From Oleiagrimonas sp. C23AA (GTDB taxonomy: Bacteria > Pseudomonadota > Gammaproteobacteria > Xanthomonadales > Rhodanobacteraceae): DNA of 64,000 bases. This document shows, piece by piece, positions 47,628-56,180 of this stretch (the first letter of the stretch is position 1; every line of letters starts with the position of its first letter). A program made the position numbers and the translations under genes. The DNA lies in NCBI RefSeq assembly GCF_011759385.1, contig NZ_JAARLY010000007.1:124001-188000 (forward strand). The letters run 5' to 3'. A model generated the notes under the pieces. The model did no database searches and was not told where the DNA came from. It worked only from the letters and a program-made list of their open reading frames with translations.

Positions 47628-48197
47628 TCAGTGGTCGGCGCGCTCGAACAAGTCGGCGTGTTCCAGACACCACAGGCCGGCAAACAGCTTCGGGTCGATG
47701 GAATAGCCCTGGCGGGTTTTTTCCAACAGCCAGGCACCGGCCTGCTCGAGCGGTACCTCATGCACGGTGATGTCCTCGGTGGCATCACCACCGCCGGCAC
47801 CCACCCGGGTCAGTCCGATGGCGTGCACGAAGCGCACCATCTCGGTACTCATGCCCGCCGATGACGGACCTTCATGCAGAAAGCGCACGCTGTCACAGCG
47901 GTAGCCGGTTTCCTCTTCCAACTCACGCGCGGCGGCTTTCAGCGGGCTCTCGTCGGCATCGTCCAGATCGCCGACCAGACCGGCCGGCATCTCGATGGTG
48001 CGCTGGCCGATCGGTACGCGGAACTGTTCGACGAACAACAGTTTGTTCTCGGGCGTCAGCGCGACAATGATCACAGCGCCCGGATTGGTGCGCTCGGCGT
48101 ATTCCCAGCGGCCCTTGCGGCGCAGCGCCAGCCAGCGCCCCTGGTAGAGCGTTTCCACCGTGGCGTTGGCATCTTCGGGGATATCGTGCGTGCTCAT
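47628..48197 (-). CDS. Nudix hydrolase, ADP-ribose pyrophosphatase type
   Basis: 189 aa. The Nudix box spans about residues 75-100, with AARELEEETGYR and upstream GLVGDLDD. The context PIGQRTIEMPAGLVG is typical of ADP-ribose/GDP-mannose pyrophosphatases (NudF/NudK). First housekeeping gene of a leftward block with exonuclease, nitroreductase and cdd. Confidence 0.88.
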   Translation of the reverse strand: MSTHDIPEDANATVETLYQGRWLALRRKGRWEYAERTNPGAVIIVALTPENKLLFVEQFRVPIGQRTIEMPAGLVGDLDDADESPLKAAARELEEETGYRCDSVRFLHEGPSSAGMSTEMVRFVHAIGLTRVGAGGGDATEDITVHEVPLEQAGAWLLEKTRQGYSIDPKLFAGLWCLEHADLFERADH

Positions 48198-48200
48198 CGG

Positions 48201-49094
48201 TCAGGCTCCTGCCAGTGCGTGCAAGCGATTGCGGGTCAACGGGCCAAAGCGCAGCGTTTCGCACAGCGCGTCCAGCCGTTCGGCATCGGTGCGTCGCGGG
48301 CGCAGGGCGTCGGGGTTTTCGGGCACCGGTGCATCCAGCGCGATGCGGGTCAGGCGCCGGCACAGTCGCGCCGTATCGGCATGTTCGCGCAGGCGCTTGG
48401 CGCATGCCGCCGCGCCGCGCAGGCGCAAAAAAGCTACTTCCTCGATGCGTTCAAGCAAGGCGTCCAGGCTTTCGAAATGCGCCAGCAGCGCTGCCGCGGT
48501 CTTGGCGCCAATACCCGGCACACCGGGGATATTGTCGATGGCATCGCCGGTCAGCGCCAGGTAGTCGGCCACCTGATGCGGATGCACGCCGAGCTTGGCA
48601 TGCACGCCTTCAGGCCCCCAGCGCTGGTTGCGCGCATAGTCCCACTGTTCGTCATCGGGTCCGATCAGCTGACCAAAATCCTTGTCCGCCGAGACGATGA
48701 CGCTGGGCACGCCGTGCCCGCGCAGCATCCACAGGCTGGAGCCGATCAGGTCGTCGGCCTCGTAGGTGTGATCGGACAGCACGTGGATGCCCAGCGCCTG
48801 GGCCACTTCGCGGCAGCGCACGAACTGGCGTTCCAGCTCCATCGGCGGCAGCTCGCGATTGGCCTTGTAGGCCGGGTAGATACCGTTGCGGAACGAAGTG
48901 GTGAGCGCGGCGTCGAACGCCACCGCCAGATACGTGGGTCGCACCCGTTCGAGTAGCTCGCACAGGAACCGGGTGAATCCATGCACGGCATTGGTCGGGT
49001 GGCCATCGACGTCGTGGAACTCGTCCGGCATTGAGTGCCAGGCGCGAAACACATACAGACTGCCGTCGACGAGGTGGGCGCGTGGCGTGCTCAC
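48201..49094 (-). CDS. 5'-3' exonuclease / flap endonuclease (PolI N-domain type, ExoIX-like)
   Basis: 297 aa from a GTG at 49094 that overlaps the nitroreductase stop (GTGA); an in-frame GTG at 49103 is possible. Acidic metal sites are in HLVDGS, VAFDA, YEADDLIGS and SADKDFGQL; the helix-hairpin-helix is GDAIDNIPGVPGIGAKTAAA. It resembles the 5' nuclease domain of DNA polymerase I. Probably removes 5' flaps and RNA primers as a backup. Confidence 0.9.
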   Translation of the reverse strand: MSTPRAHLVDGSLYVFRAWHSMPDEFHDVDGHPTNAVHGFTRFLCELLERVRPTYLAVAFDAALTTSFRNGIYPAYKANRELPPMELERQFVRCREVAQALGIHVLSDHTYEADDLIGSSLWMLRGHGVPSVIVSADKDFGQLIGPDDEQWDYARNQRWGPEGVHAKLGVHPHQVADYLALTGDAIDNIPGVPGIGAKTAAALLAHFESLDALLERIEEVAFLRLRGAAACAKRLREHADTARLCRRLTRIALDAPVPENPDALRPRRTDAERLDALCETLRFGPLTRNRLHALAGA

Positions 49095-49660
49095 GGCGTC
49101 CACGTGTGGATGTGGTCGTTCAGCTTTGGACGATCGCGCTCGGGTACGTCGATTTTTGGTGTACCGATATGGATGAAACCGATCAGCTTTTCATGCGGCG
49201 CCATGCCCATCAATGCGTGTGCGTCGTCGTCGTAAGCGGCCCAACCGGTCAGCCATTGCGCGCCAAACCCCAGCGCCTGCGCACCGTAGAGCAGGTTGGT
49301 ACAGACCGCCCCGGCGCTCATCAGCTGCTCGATGGCCGGCACCTTGCTGTCGGCGTTGGGCGAGGCGATCACCGCGATCACCAGCGGCGCGAAGGTGTAG
49401 CGACGTTGCTCCTTCTCGCGTTTGGAGTCGGGCAGGTCAGGATTGCGTGCCACGGCGATGCGCGCGAGGCGCTCGCCAAAGGCGAGCTTGGCTTCACCTT
49501 CCAGCAGCAGCATGCGCCAGGGTGTCAGTTTGCCGTGGTCGGGCACGCGGATGGCCATCTCCAGCAGCTGGCGTAGCGTGCCGGCATCGGGTCCGGGTGC
49601 GGTCAGTTGCTTGGACGGTACCGAGCGGCGCAGGTTGAGGGCATCCAGGGAAAGAGACAT
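49091..49660 (-). CDS. Nitroreductase family protein
   Basis: 189 aa. FMN-binding pattern near the N-terminus (RRSVPSKQL) and VPDHGKLTPWRMLLLEG match the YdjA-type small nitroreductases; the C-terminal GWAAYDDDAHALMGMAPHEKLIGFIHIG is typical. Function: NAD(P)H-dependent reduction of an unknown substrate. Overlaps the exonuclease start by 4 bp. Confidence 0.9.
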   Translation of the reverse strand: MSLSLDALNLRRSVPSKQLTAPGPDAGTLRQLLEMAIRVPDHGKLTPWRMLLLEGEAKLAFGERLARIAVARNPDLPDSKREKEQRRYTFAPLVIAVIASPNADSKVPAIEQLMSAGAVCTNLLYGAQALGFGAQWLTGWAAYDDDAHALMGMAPHEKLIGFIHIGTPKIDVPERDRPKLNDHIHTWTP

Positions 49661-49666
49661 GGTCGG

Positions 49667-50077
49667 TTACTCCACGGTGTCCAGGCTGGCCGCATCAAAG
49701 GCGCCCGGCAACAGGGCGCCGGCGGTGGTGGATTGCTCATCGCCATGCAGGTTGGCCAATGTCACCGTCAGTTCGGCGCCGCCCAGTTCGGCCAGCACCT
49801 GACGGCAGGCGCCGCAAGGGCTGACCGGGGCGTCGGTATCGGCAATCACCGCGATGTGGGTGAAGTCGCCGGGCTGGCAGCCGGCGGCGATGGCGCTGAA
49901 CAACGCCGTGCGCTCGGCACAGTTGCAAAGGCCATAGGCGGCATTTTCCACATTGCAGCCATCGAACACGCGGCCATCGTGCGTGAGCAGTGCAGCACCC
50001 ACCTTGAAGCGGGAGTAGGGCGCGTAGGCCCGTTCGCGGGCGGCGCGGGCGCGCTGCACCAGGTCAGCCTTTTCCAT
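49667..50077 (-). CDS. cdd: Cytidine deaminase
   Basis: 136 aa, the short homotetrameric form. The zinc site is in NVENAAYGLCNCAERTALF (CAE) and PCGACRQVL (two Cys). It deaminates cytidine and deoxycytidine for pyrimidine salvage. Ends just 6 bp before the nitroreductase start. Confidence 0.95.
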   Translation of the reverse strand: MEKADLVQRARAARERAYAPYSRFKVGAALLTHDGRVFDGCNVENAAYGLCNCAERTALFSAIAAGCQPGDFTHIAVIADTDAPVSPCGACRQVLAELGGAELTVTLANLHGDEQSTTAGALLPGAFDAASLDTVE

Positions 50078-50179
50078 CGGGGCTCCTCGTCTTGAGCATC
50101 AACACCCGCGGGCCGGCTTCGAACCCTGGCGGGTCGGCCAGTTTAGCCACAACGAGGAGCGCTTGCAGGGAACGGTGCG

Positions 50180-50707
50180 TCAGTGACTGGGGCCAGAGTG
50201 GTCCGGTGTGGGCAGGTCACCGGTGGCGCCATCACGGATCCAGCGCTGGCGCTGCTGCGGTGAGAGCGCCTTCCAGCGTTGCAGCAAGACCTTGCGCCGC
50301 GATTCAGGTAATTGCTGGAATCTCTCGTAGGCGGCATGCAGGTCGCGCCGCTGTTGCGGCGTGAGATGACGAAAGCGGTGCCGGTTGCGACGCGCCTCGG
50401 CTCGCTCGGCTGGTGTCATCTGCTGCCAGTGGCGGATGCGCTGCTTGATCTTCTCGCGCTTGGCCGGCGGCAGAGTGACCCAGTGCTGGGCGCGCTTGAG
50501 CAGGTGCTGGCGGTGTCGCGGCGACAGGTGCTGCCAGCGTCCCTGGAACGGGGCCAGCACATCCTGCTCGGCCGGGCTCAGGCTTTGCCAGGTGATCTGA
50601 TCCTGCGTCTGCTGTCGGGCCTGCGCGGGGGCAATGAACACCGCGCCGCTGACCACGCCCAGCATCAGCAGGCTGCGGAGAATGAGAGCGGGCAGACGGC
50701 TTATCAC
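50180..50707 (-). CDS. DUF3106 domain-containing protein
   Basis: 175 aa from a GTG at 50707 with GGAG upstream. A signal peptide (LRSLLMLGVVSGAVFIAPAQA) precedes repeated Trp/Arg/Leu units such as WQHLSPRHRQHLLKRAQ, WVTLPPAKREKIKQRI and FRHLTPQQRRDL, the DUF3106 repeat. Periplasmic, very basic, function unknown. It follows the sigma and DUF3619-like genes, a known arrangement in beta- and gammaproteobacteria. Confidence 0.82.
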   Translation of the reverse strand: MISRLPALILRSLLMLGVVSGAVFIAPAQARQQTQDQITWQSLSPAEQDVLAPFQGRWQHLSPRHRQHLLKRAQHWVTLPPAKREKIKQRIRHWQQMTPAERAEARRNRHRFRHLTPQQRRDLHAAYERFQQLPESRRKVLLQRWKALSPQQRQRWIRDGATGDLPTPDHSGPSH

Positions 50708-50732
50708 GACAAGACTCCGGGCAATCGTGCAG

Positions 50733-51110
50733 TCAGCGGGTGGTGGTGGGCGGCTGATGGGCCAGCCAGGCGTAAAAGCCCATGTCCTGATACATGGCCG
50801 GATCGGCATCATCCGGGTCCGGCGGCAGGTCACTGTCGGCAGTGCCTGGCGCCGAGGTCACTGCGGCTGCGGGTGAACCGGGCGAGGTGGCCCGGTGCAG
50901 CGGCTGCCAGGCCACGATCAGTGCCAGCGCGGTGACCGCCAGCGCACCGGCCGGCATCATCCAGCCGTGGCGGCGTGTGGCACTTTCGCCTACCAGTGCT
51001 TCGCGGCGAGCGGCGCGCAGCCGGGCCGCGGTAGCGGTATCGACATCGGCGGCGGCCTGCCGGTAGAGGCGGCGCGCGCGCGCTTGGAAATCGCGATCTG
51101 CGTGGTTCAT
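50733..51110 (-). CDS. Small membrane protein after the sigma factor (DUF3619-like, possible anti-sigma)
   Basis: 125 aa from the ATG at 51110, which overlaps the sigma stop (ATGA) and has GGAGGAG upstream. A cytoplasmic helical part with many Ala/Arg is followed by one membrane helix (MMPAGALAVTALALIVAW) and a periplasmic acidic Pro-rich tail. Layout and coupling fit an anti-sigma factor, but no zinc-binding motif is visible, so the role is inferred from position. Confidence 0.7.
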   Translation of the reverse strand: MNHADRDFQARARRLYRQAAADVDTATAARLRAARREALVGESATRRHGWMMPAGALAVTALALIVAWQPLHRATSPGSPAAAVTSAPGTADSDLPPDPDDADPAMYQDMGFYAWLAHQPPTTTR

Positions 51111-51682
51111 CGCCACTCCTCCAGTTTGTCGCGTAGCGCATGCATGGCGCGCGACAGATGCGTTTTCACACTGCCATCCGAGCAGCCCATGGCGGAAGCT
51201 GTCTCAGCGACATCCAGACCCTCGAGCACGCGTAGCATGAACGCCTCCTGCTGGCGCCGCGGCAGCTCGCGCACCGCCTCGGACATGGCCGCGTAGCTTT
51301 GCGCATCCTGCAGGCGGTGCAGCGGATCAGGCTCATCACCTTTCGGCTCCCACACCGGCAACGTGTCACCGTTGTTGTCGGTGCCGCCTCCCAGCCAGCC
51401 CACCACCACCGAGCGCACTTTGCGCCGGCGTTGCAAATCGGTGATACGCCGGCGCAGGATGCCCCAGAACAATGGCGTCCACTCCTCGGCCGGCTTGTGC
51501 CGGTAGCTGCGCACCAGCCGAAGCATGGCATCTTGCACCGCGTCGAGAGCTTCCTCACGGTCGCCCAAGGCCATCTGTGCCATGCGCCAGGCCCGGCGCT
51601 CAATGCCGGCAAGAAACGCATCCAGCGTCTGCGCTGGCGCGCGCGTGTCGGCTTGATCCATGGTCAGCGACACGCTGCTCAT
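51107..51682 (-). CDS. ECF-type RNA polymerase sigma factor
   Basis: 191 aa from the ATG at 51682 (GGAG 10 nt upstream); a TTG at 51742 also has a ribosome site and would add 20 residues. Region 2 is ALDAVQDAMLRLVRSYRH with WTPLFWGILRRRITDLQRR; region 4 is LPRRQQEAFMLRVLEGLDVAE then GCSDGSVKTHLSRAM. First gene of the sigma, DUF3619-like, DUF3106 operon. The signal it answers is unknown. Confidence 0.9.
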   Translation of the reverse strand: MSSVSLTMDQADTRAPAQTLDAFLAGIERRAWRMAQMALGDREEALDAVQDAMLRLVRSYRHKPAEEWTPLFWGILRRRITDLQRRRKVRSVVVGWLGGGTDNNGDTLPVWEPKGDEPDPLHRLQDAQSYAAMSEAVRELPRRQQEAFMLRVLEGLDVAETASAMGCSDGSVKTHLSRAMHALRDKLEEWR

Positions 51683-51821
51683 CGATTCAGACTCCGATCC
51701 GGAAGCGGCTGAATTGTGCTCATCGCGGTGCTCCGTGCTCAAGGATCACTCCGCTAAACGCGCCGGCTGGCAAAGCGTTGACACTAGCCCGGACAACACA
51801 AGCTGACCTGAACGCGCAGCT

Positions 51822-52334
51822 TCAGCGCTGCGGGCTCTCGCCACGGGCGATCACCTGGTGAGCTGTGAAAGCGGCTATCGCCATGCCGATCAGCATCAAC
51901 ACCAGTTGCGGCGCGCCAAGCCGGAACCAGGCAATATCCGCCAACATGGCAAAACCGGCGTGGCGCAACGCCTGGCCAAAGCTCATGCCGAAAGTGCCGG
52001 CCAGCAACATGGCTCCGCTAAGGCCCAGCAGGTATACGTAGGCCATGGCGGTGCCCAGTGCCGCCAGCAGCGGGCCGAGCCAGCGTGAGCGACTGATCGC
52101 CGCACGTGTGACCAGCCCCACCACCAGGCCGATCAATATGATCAGCCAGGGTAGGCCGCGCTGCATGTAGGCGCTCAGCAGCATCCATATGGCGCCGGCG
52201 GCCAGGCCGATCATGGCGGCGCTGACGATGGCGAAGATCAGGCCGATGCCCTGTGAAATGGCGTGCAGCACCCTCATGAAAGGTGGCCTTTCACGGGGTA
52301 GTGGGCAAAGTGCGACATCGGTTTCCTCGGTCAT
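51822..52334 (-). CDS. Membrane protein of unknown function
   Basis: 170 aa with four or five hydrophobic helices (for example GLIFAIVSAAMIGLAAGAIW and LPWLIILIGLVVGLVTRAA). Not recognised. The start is uncertain: ATG at 52334 is used; 52277 (MRVLHAIS) would drop a hydrophilic leader. Divergent from sufT. Confidence 0.6.
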   Translation of the reverse strand: MTEETDVALCPLPRERPPFMRVLHAISQGIGLIFAIVSAAMIGLAAGAIWMLLSAYMQRGLPWLIILIGLVVGLVTRAAISRSRWLGPLLAALGTAMAYVYLLGLSGAMLLAGTFGMSFGQALRHAGFAMLADIAWFRLGAPQLVLMLIGMAIAAFTAHQVIARGESPQR

Positions 52335-52541
52335 GTGGGCGCTTGCAATAACGCTCCATGATAGCGGCAGCACTTCGGTCTTGGCCTGGGGCTTGATAGC
52401 GCAGCCGTGCGCCCTGACCTAAACAGGCATCGCGCCAGCGTGCGCGGGGCAGAGAGACGCGCTGCCCAGACGAAGCGGCGGCGCTGGCATAATGGTGGTT
52501 TTACGGCAGGCCCGGTGCGGGCCCACGGATGTGACACGAGC

Positions 52542-53099
52542 ATGAGTGGTTTCAGTCTCAGCAGCGAGCCCTTCACCCTGCAGCGCGACTGCGAGGCCAT
52601 CATGGTGCCCGTGGGCGAGCAGGTAAGCCTGCCAGCCGGGCAGATTGGCTACATCACGCAGGCGCTGGGCGGCAGCTTCACAGTGTACGTGGAAGGCAAT
52701 CTGTTCCGCATTGCCGGCCGTGATGCCGATGCGCTGGGCAAGGAACCACCGGCGCCGATCGAGTTGCCGGACGACGCTGGCGATGATGACGTCGAGCGTG
52801 TGGTCTGGGACCAGTTGCGTACCTGCTTCGACCCGGAAATCCCCATCAACGTGGTGGAACTGGGTCTGGTCTACGATGTGAGCATCGAGCACGGCGAGAG
52901 CGACAGCCGCAAGGTCTACGTGAAGATGACGCTGACCGCGCCCGGCTGCGGCATGGGCGATATTCTGGTCGACGATGTGCGCGACAAGCTGGAGCTGATT
53001 CCGACCATCGCCGAGGCCGATGTCGACCTGGTGTTCGATCCGCCCTGGAACCAGTCGATGATGTCCGATGCAGCGAAGCTGGAAACCGGCATGCTGTAA
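52542..53099 (+). CDS. sufT: Putative Fe-S cluster assembly protein SufT
   Basis: 185 aa. The C-terminal MIP18/DUF59 domain has WDQLRTCFDPEIPINVVELG and MTLTAPGCGMGDILVDDVRDKL; the N-terminal half has the small beta domain found in stand-alone SufT. It helps mature Fe-S proteins. The upstream frame without family similarity is discarded. Confidence 0.92.
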   Translation: MSGFSLSSEPFTLQRDCEAIMVPVGEQVSLPAGQIGYITQALGGSFTVYVEGNLFRIAGRDADALGKEPPAPIELPDDAGDDDVERVVWDQLRTCFDPEIPINVVELGLVYDVSIEHGESDSRKVYVKMTLTAPGCGMGDILVDDVRDKLELIPTIAEADVDLVFDPPWNQSMMSDAAKLETGML

Positions 53100-53139
53100 A
53101 CAGGGCGATGCCAGAAAAACCTTTGAAGTAAACAACTTG

Positions 53140-53173
53140 AAGCCGCTTTCGTTGTAGCGAAGGCGGCTTTTTT
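53140..53173 (+). terminator. Terminator after sufT
   Basis: AAGCCGCTTTCG pairs with CGAAGGCGGCTT (one wobble) around TTGTAG, then TTTT. Confidence 0.9.
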
Positions 53174-53521
53174 GTGACCGGGTAGAGAGGTTTTGATGAG
53201 CCGGTGTGGCGCAGGGAGAACTGCGTCACCAAACCTGTGAAATGCAATTGCACCAAGTTTACGGCCAACCTAGATTCGGAACGTCGTCGATTGGGGAATC
53301 GGCGATGACTCCGGCGCATCATTCTTGGGGGAATGCATGTTCGTATGTTCCGCACGGTCTGTGGCCTGGCGTTGATCAGGGTCGCGAATGCCACGGCGGG
53401 ACGGAGTCGCTAGGCACAACCTTCACCGTCCTTGGGGGACGGATCTGCATGACGACGGCGGCCGCAGACGCGGCTGCGCAGGGGGCGTTTGTCTTCGTCA
53501 TCGATTACGAGGAGATGTGTG
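53174..53521. other. Long leader region of the M4 peptidase gene
   Basis: 348 bp without a supportable gene. It contains the hairpin CCGTCC-TTGGG-GGACGG (about 53428-53444) and a possible CRP/Clp half site TGTGA at 53235. Promoter and 5' leader of the peptidase are expected here. A short frame (from 53206) crosses it but overlaps the peptidase and has no ribosome site. Confidence 0.5.
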
Positions 53522-55732
53522 ATGCCAGGCTCGTTGCAATTGAAAGCTCTTGTGGCTGCGATGGGGATCGCCGCCATGTCCACCGCTGGTGCCGCCACCA
53601 GCCAGCACCTGCACGCGCACAGCGTGAATGCTGCTTCCACCGCGCAGCTGAGTTCGCAGCTGGGTTTGGGTAGCGGCATGGGGTTTGCCGCCCGCCAGTC
53701 GGCACCCAATGCCGACGGCACGCGCACCGTGCGCATGCAACAGACATTCCGCGGCGTACCGGTGTATGGGCGTTCCATCGCCGTGCACCAGGACACCTCC
53801 GGTCGCGCCCTGCGCGCCACCGGCAACCTGCTGCAAAGTGACAGCTCGCTGGCGCTTATGTCGGTCACACCCAAGCTCAGCGGCGATGACGCGGTGCAGA
53901 CGCTGAAATCGCACAACGGTGCGGCGCTGGTCAATGCGGCCACCCGCCATCCGCAAAGCGAGCTGTTTGTCTATCCCAGCGAGGCTGGGGCACCGCGGCT
54001 GGTGTATCTGACCTCGTACGTGATCGGTGGCAGCCAGCCGGCGCGTCCGACCGCGCTTATCGATGCCAATACCGGGCAGATCATCAAACAGTGGGACGGC
54101 CTGACCACCGGCATCATCGATGCCACCGGCCCCGGCGGCAACCAGAAGACTGGCCAGTACACCTGGGGTCAGAACGGACTGCCGGCACTGGTAGCCACGC
54201 AGTCGGGCAGCACCTGCTCGCTGTCCAACAATGACGTGAAGACCTACAACATGAACCACGCCACCTCCGGCAGTGGCACCTTGTGGACCTTCACCTGCGC
54301 CAACAGCTCGGGCGATGCCACCAACGGCGCCTACGGTCCGGTCAACGATGCCCATCACTTCGGGCAGGTGGTGCACGACATGTACAACAGCTGGTTTGGC
54401 GCGCCGCCGCTCAACCAGGTGCTGCTGATGCGCGTGCATTACGGCTCGTCCTACGAGAATGCGTTCTGGGACGGCACGGCGATGAACTTTGGCGACGGTG
54501 CCAGCACGTTCTATCCGCTGGTATCGCTGGATGTCACCAGCCACGAGATCAGCCACGGCTTCACCGAGCAGCATTCCAACCTGCAGTACTCGGGCCAGTC
54601 CGGCGGCATGAATGAGGCCTTCTCGGACATGGCTGGCGAAGCGGCCGAGTACTACGACCGCGGTTCCAACGACTGGCTGGTCGGCGCCGAGATCATCAAG
54701 AACGGCACCGCGCTGCGCTACATGTGCAACCCGACCCAGGATGGCGGTTCCATCGACAATGCAGCCGACTACACCAGTGGCCTGGACGTGCATTACTCCA
54801 GCGGTGTCTACAACAAGGCCTACTGCACGCTCGCCAAGAAGTCCGGCTGGACCACCAAGAAGGCGTTCGAGGTTTTTGAGCGTGCCAACGCGCTTTACTG
54901 GACCTCGACGGCCACCTTCAACTCCGGTGCCTGCGGTGTCGAGGATGCGGCGGACGATCTGGGCTATGCCTCCAGCGATGTCAGTGCGGCGTTCTCGGTG
55001 GTCGGCGTCACCTGCCCGAGCAGCGGCGGTGGTGGCGGTGGCGGCGGTGGAAGCTCGCAGCTGGAAAATGGCGTGCCGGCCACGGGCTTGTCGGGAAGCT
55101 CGGGTACGCAGCTTTACTACACCGTGCAGGTACCGGCTGGCGCCAGCAATCTGGTGATTGCCGAGTCGGGCGGCAGCGGTGATGCCGACTTGTACGTGAA
55201 GTTCGGTTCGCAGCCGACCACCTCCAGCTACGACTGTCGCCCGTACAAGAGCGGCAACAACGAAAGCTGCTCGTTCGCTTCGCCGCAGGCGGGTACCTAC
55301 TACGTGATGCTGCGTGGTTATTCCAGCTTCTCCGGCGTCAGCCTGCAGGCCAGCTGGAGCACCTCCGGGGGCGGCGGCGGTGGTGGCAATGGGGTGTTCA
55401 CCAACACCAGCAACTTGTCGATTCCCGACGGTGGCAGCGCCACCAGCTCGATTGCCGTCAGCGGCCAGTCCGGCAATGCGCCGTCGGATCTGCAGGTGCA
55501 CGTGAAGATTGTGCACAGCTATCGCGGCGACCTTCGCATTACGCTGATCGCACCGTCCGGTGCCACCGCCACGCTGAAGAGCCCGAGCGGCTCGGACGGC
55601 GCGGCCAACGTCGACACCACCTATAGCGTCGATGCGTCCTCGGTGGCCGCCAATGGCACCTGGAAACTGAAGGTGGATGATGTCTACACGGGCGATACCG
55701 GCTACCTGGACGAGTGGAGCTTGACCTTCTAA
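53522..55732 (+). CDS. Secreted M4 (thermolysin-type) metallopeptidase with PPC and P domains
   Basis: 736 aa from the ATG at 53522 (GAGGAG upstream). Signal peptide about 1-25; a propeptide with FTP and PepSY regions (about 30-175); catalytic M4 domain with the zinc site HEISHGF and downstream Glu in GMNEAFSD (about 345-385); M4 C-terminal helix domain. Then a Gly-rich linker (PSSGGGGGGGGG), a PPC bacterial pre-peptidase domain (about 525-610), a second Gly linker and a C-terminal P/proprotein-convertase domain (about 625-736). Export is probably by type II secretion. The P domain is nearly the same as that of the next gene. Confidence 0.95.
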   Translation: MPGSLQLKALVAAMGIAAMSTAGAATSQHLHAHSVNAASTAQLSSQLGLGSGMGFAARQSAPNADGTRTVRMQQTFRGVPVYGRSIAVHQDTSGRALRATGNLLQSDSSLALMSVTPKLSGDDAVQTLKSHNGAALVNAATRHPQSELFVYPSEAGAPRLVYLTSYVIGGSQPARPTALIDANTGQIIKQWDGLTTGIIDATGPGGNQKTGQYTWGQNGLPALVATQSGSTCSLSNNDVKTYNMNHATSGSGTLWTFTCANSSGDATNGAYGPVNDAHHFGQVVHDMYNSWFGAPPLNQVLLMRVHYGSSYENAFWDGTAMNFGDGASTFYPLVSLDVTSHEISHGFTEQHSNLQYSGQSGGMNEAFSDMAGEAAEYYDRGSNDWLVGAEIIKNGTALRYMCNPTQDGGSIDNAADYTSGLDVHYSSGVYNKAYCTLAKKSGWTTKKAFEVFERANALYWTSTATFNSGACGVEDAADDLGYASSDVSAAFSVVGVTCPSSGGGGGGGGGSSQLENGVPATGLSGSSGTQLYYTVQVPAGASNLVIAESGGSGDADLYVKFGSQPTTSSYDCRPYKSGNNESCSFASPQAGTYYVMLRGYSSFSGVSLQASWSTSGGGGGGGNGVFTNTSNLSIPDGGSATSSIAVSGQSGNAPSDLQVHVKIVHSYRGDLRITLIAPSGATATLKSPSGSDGAANVDTTYSVDASSVAANGTWKLKVDDVYTGDTGYLDEWSLTF

Positions 55733-55788
55733 TTGTGGAGCTTCACGACCCCTCAGGGGGCGGGCCCTTCACGGCTCGGTCAACGTTC

Positions 55789-55819
55789 AAGCCCGGCCGC
55801 TTCGGCCGGGCTTTTTTTC
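55789..55819 (+). terminator. Terminator after the M4 peptidase gene
   Basis: AAGCCCGGCC pairs with GGCCGGGCTT around GCTTC, followed by TTTTTT. Confidence 0.95.
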
Positions 55820-55865
55820 ATGTGTATGAACCGCTTCCGCGCCGCTTCATCCTGATGTCATCAAG

Positions 55866-56180
55866 TGTGATCCGGTTCAAATGCAAAGCGGAACCTGTTC
55901 CTTGTTTGTCCCCAGGGTGGGTTCTACGGTAGATGCATAAGCCCGGCGGGGGAGGCCGGGTGAAGCTTCCGCAAGCGGTGTCACGGGGACACCGCACACC
56001 ATTCGATTTTCGGTCGTCCTGTGCGCGGGTCTGTTCCATGGAGGGACAGGGGGGCAACGTGCGAGTCGGGGACGCGCGGAAGGTATATCCAACCAACTCA
56101 CAGGCCGCTGGTCGGCTTATCTGGAAGGGTCCTGCGCGGTCGCCCTAGGCCGCGCGCACCCCGATAAAGGAGAGGTATCG
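55866..56180 (+). promoter_or_regulatory. Promoter and structured leader of the S53 peptidase gene, with a Clp/CRP-like site
   Basis: TGTGATCCGGTTCAAA (55866-55881) is close to the CRP/Clp consensus TGTGA-N6-TCACA (four of five in the second half). The roughly 300 nt that follow fold well: GCCCGGC with GCCGGGT, and CGGTGTC-ACGGG-GACACCG (about 55976-55994). The leader ends with AAAGGAGAGG before the GTG start. Clp controls secreted enzymes in xanthomonads; its use here is inference. Confidence 0.55.

Noticed and set aside
53498-55516. Minus-strand open frame of 672 aa opposite the M4 peptidase
   Set aside because: Antisense shadow of a clearly real secreted peptidase.
56040-56180. Possible c-di-GMP-I (GEMM) riboswitch before the S53 gene
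   Set aside because: GGGGCAA and GGGGACGC occur in the right order, but the conserved GCAAAGC core and the second-helix receptor are missing, so the class cannot be claimed.
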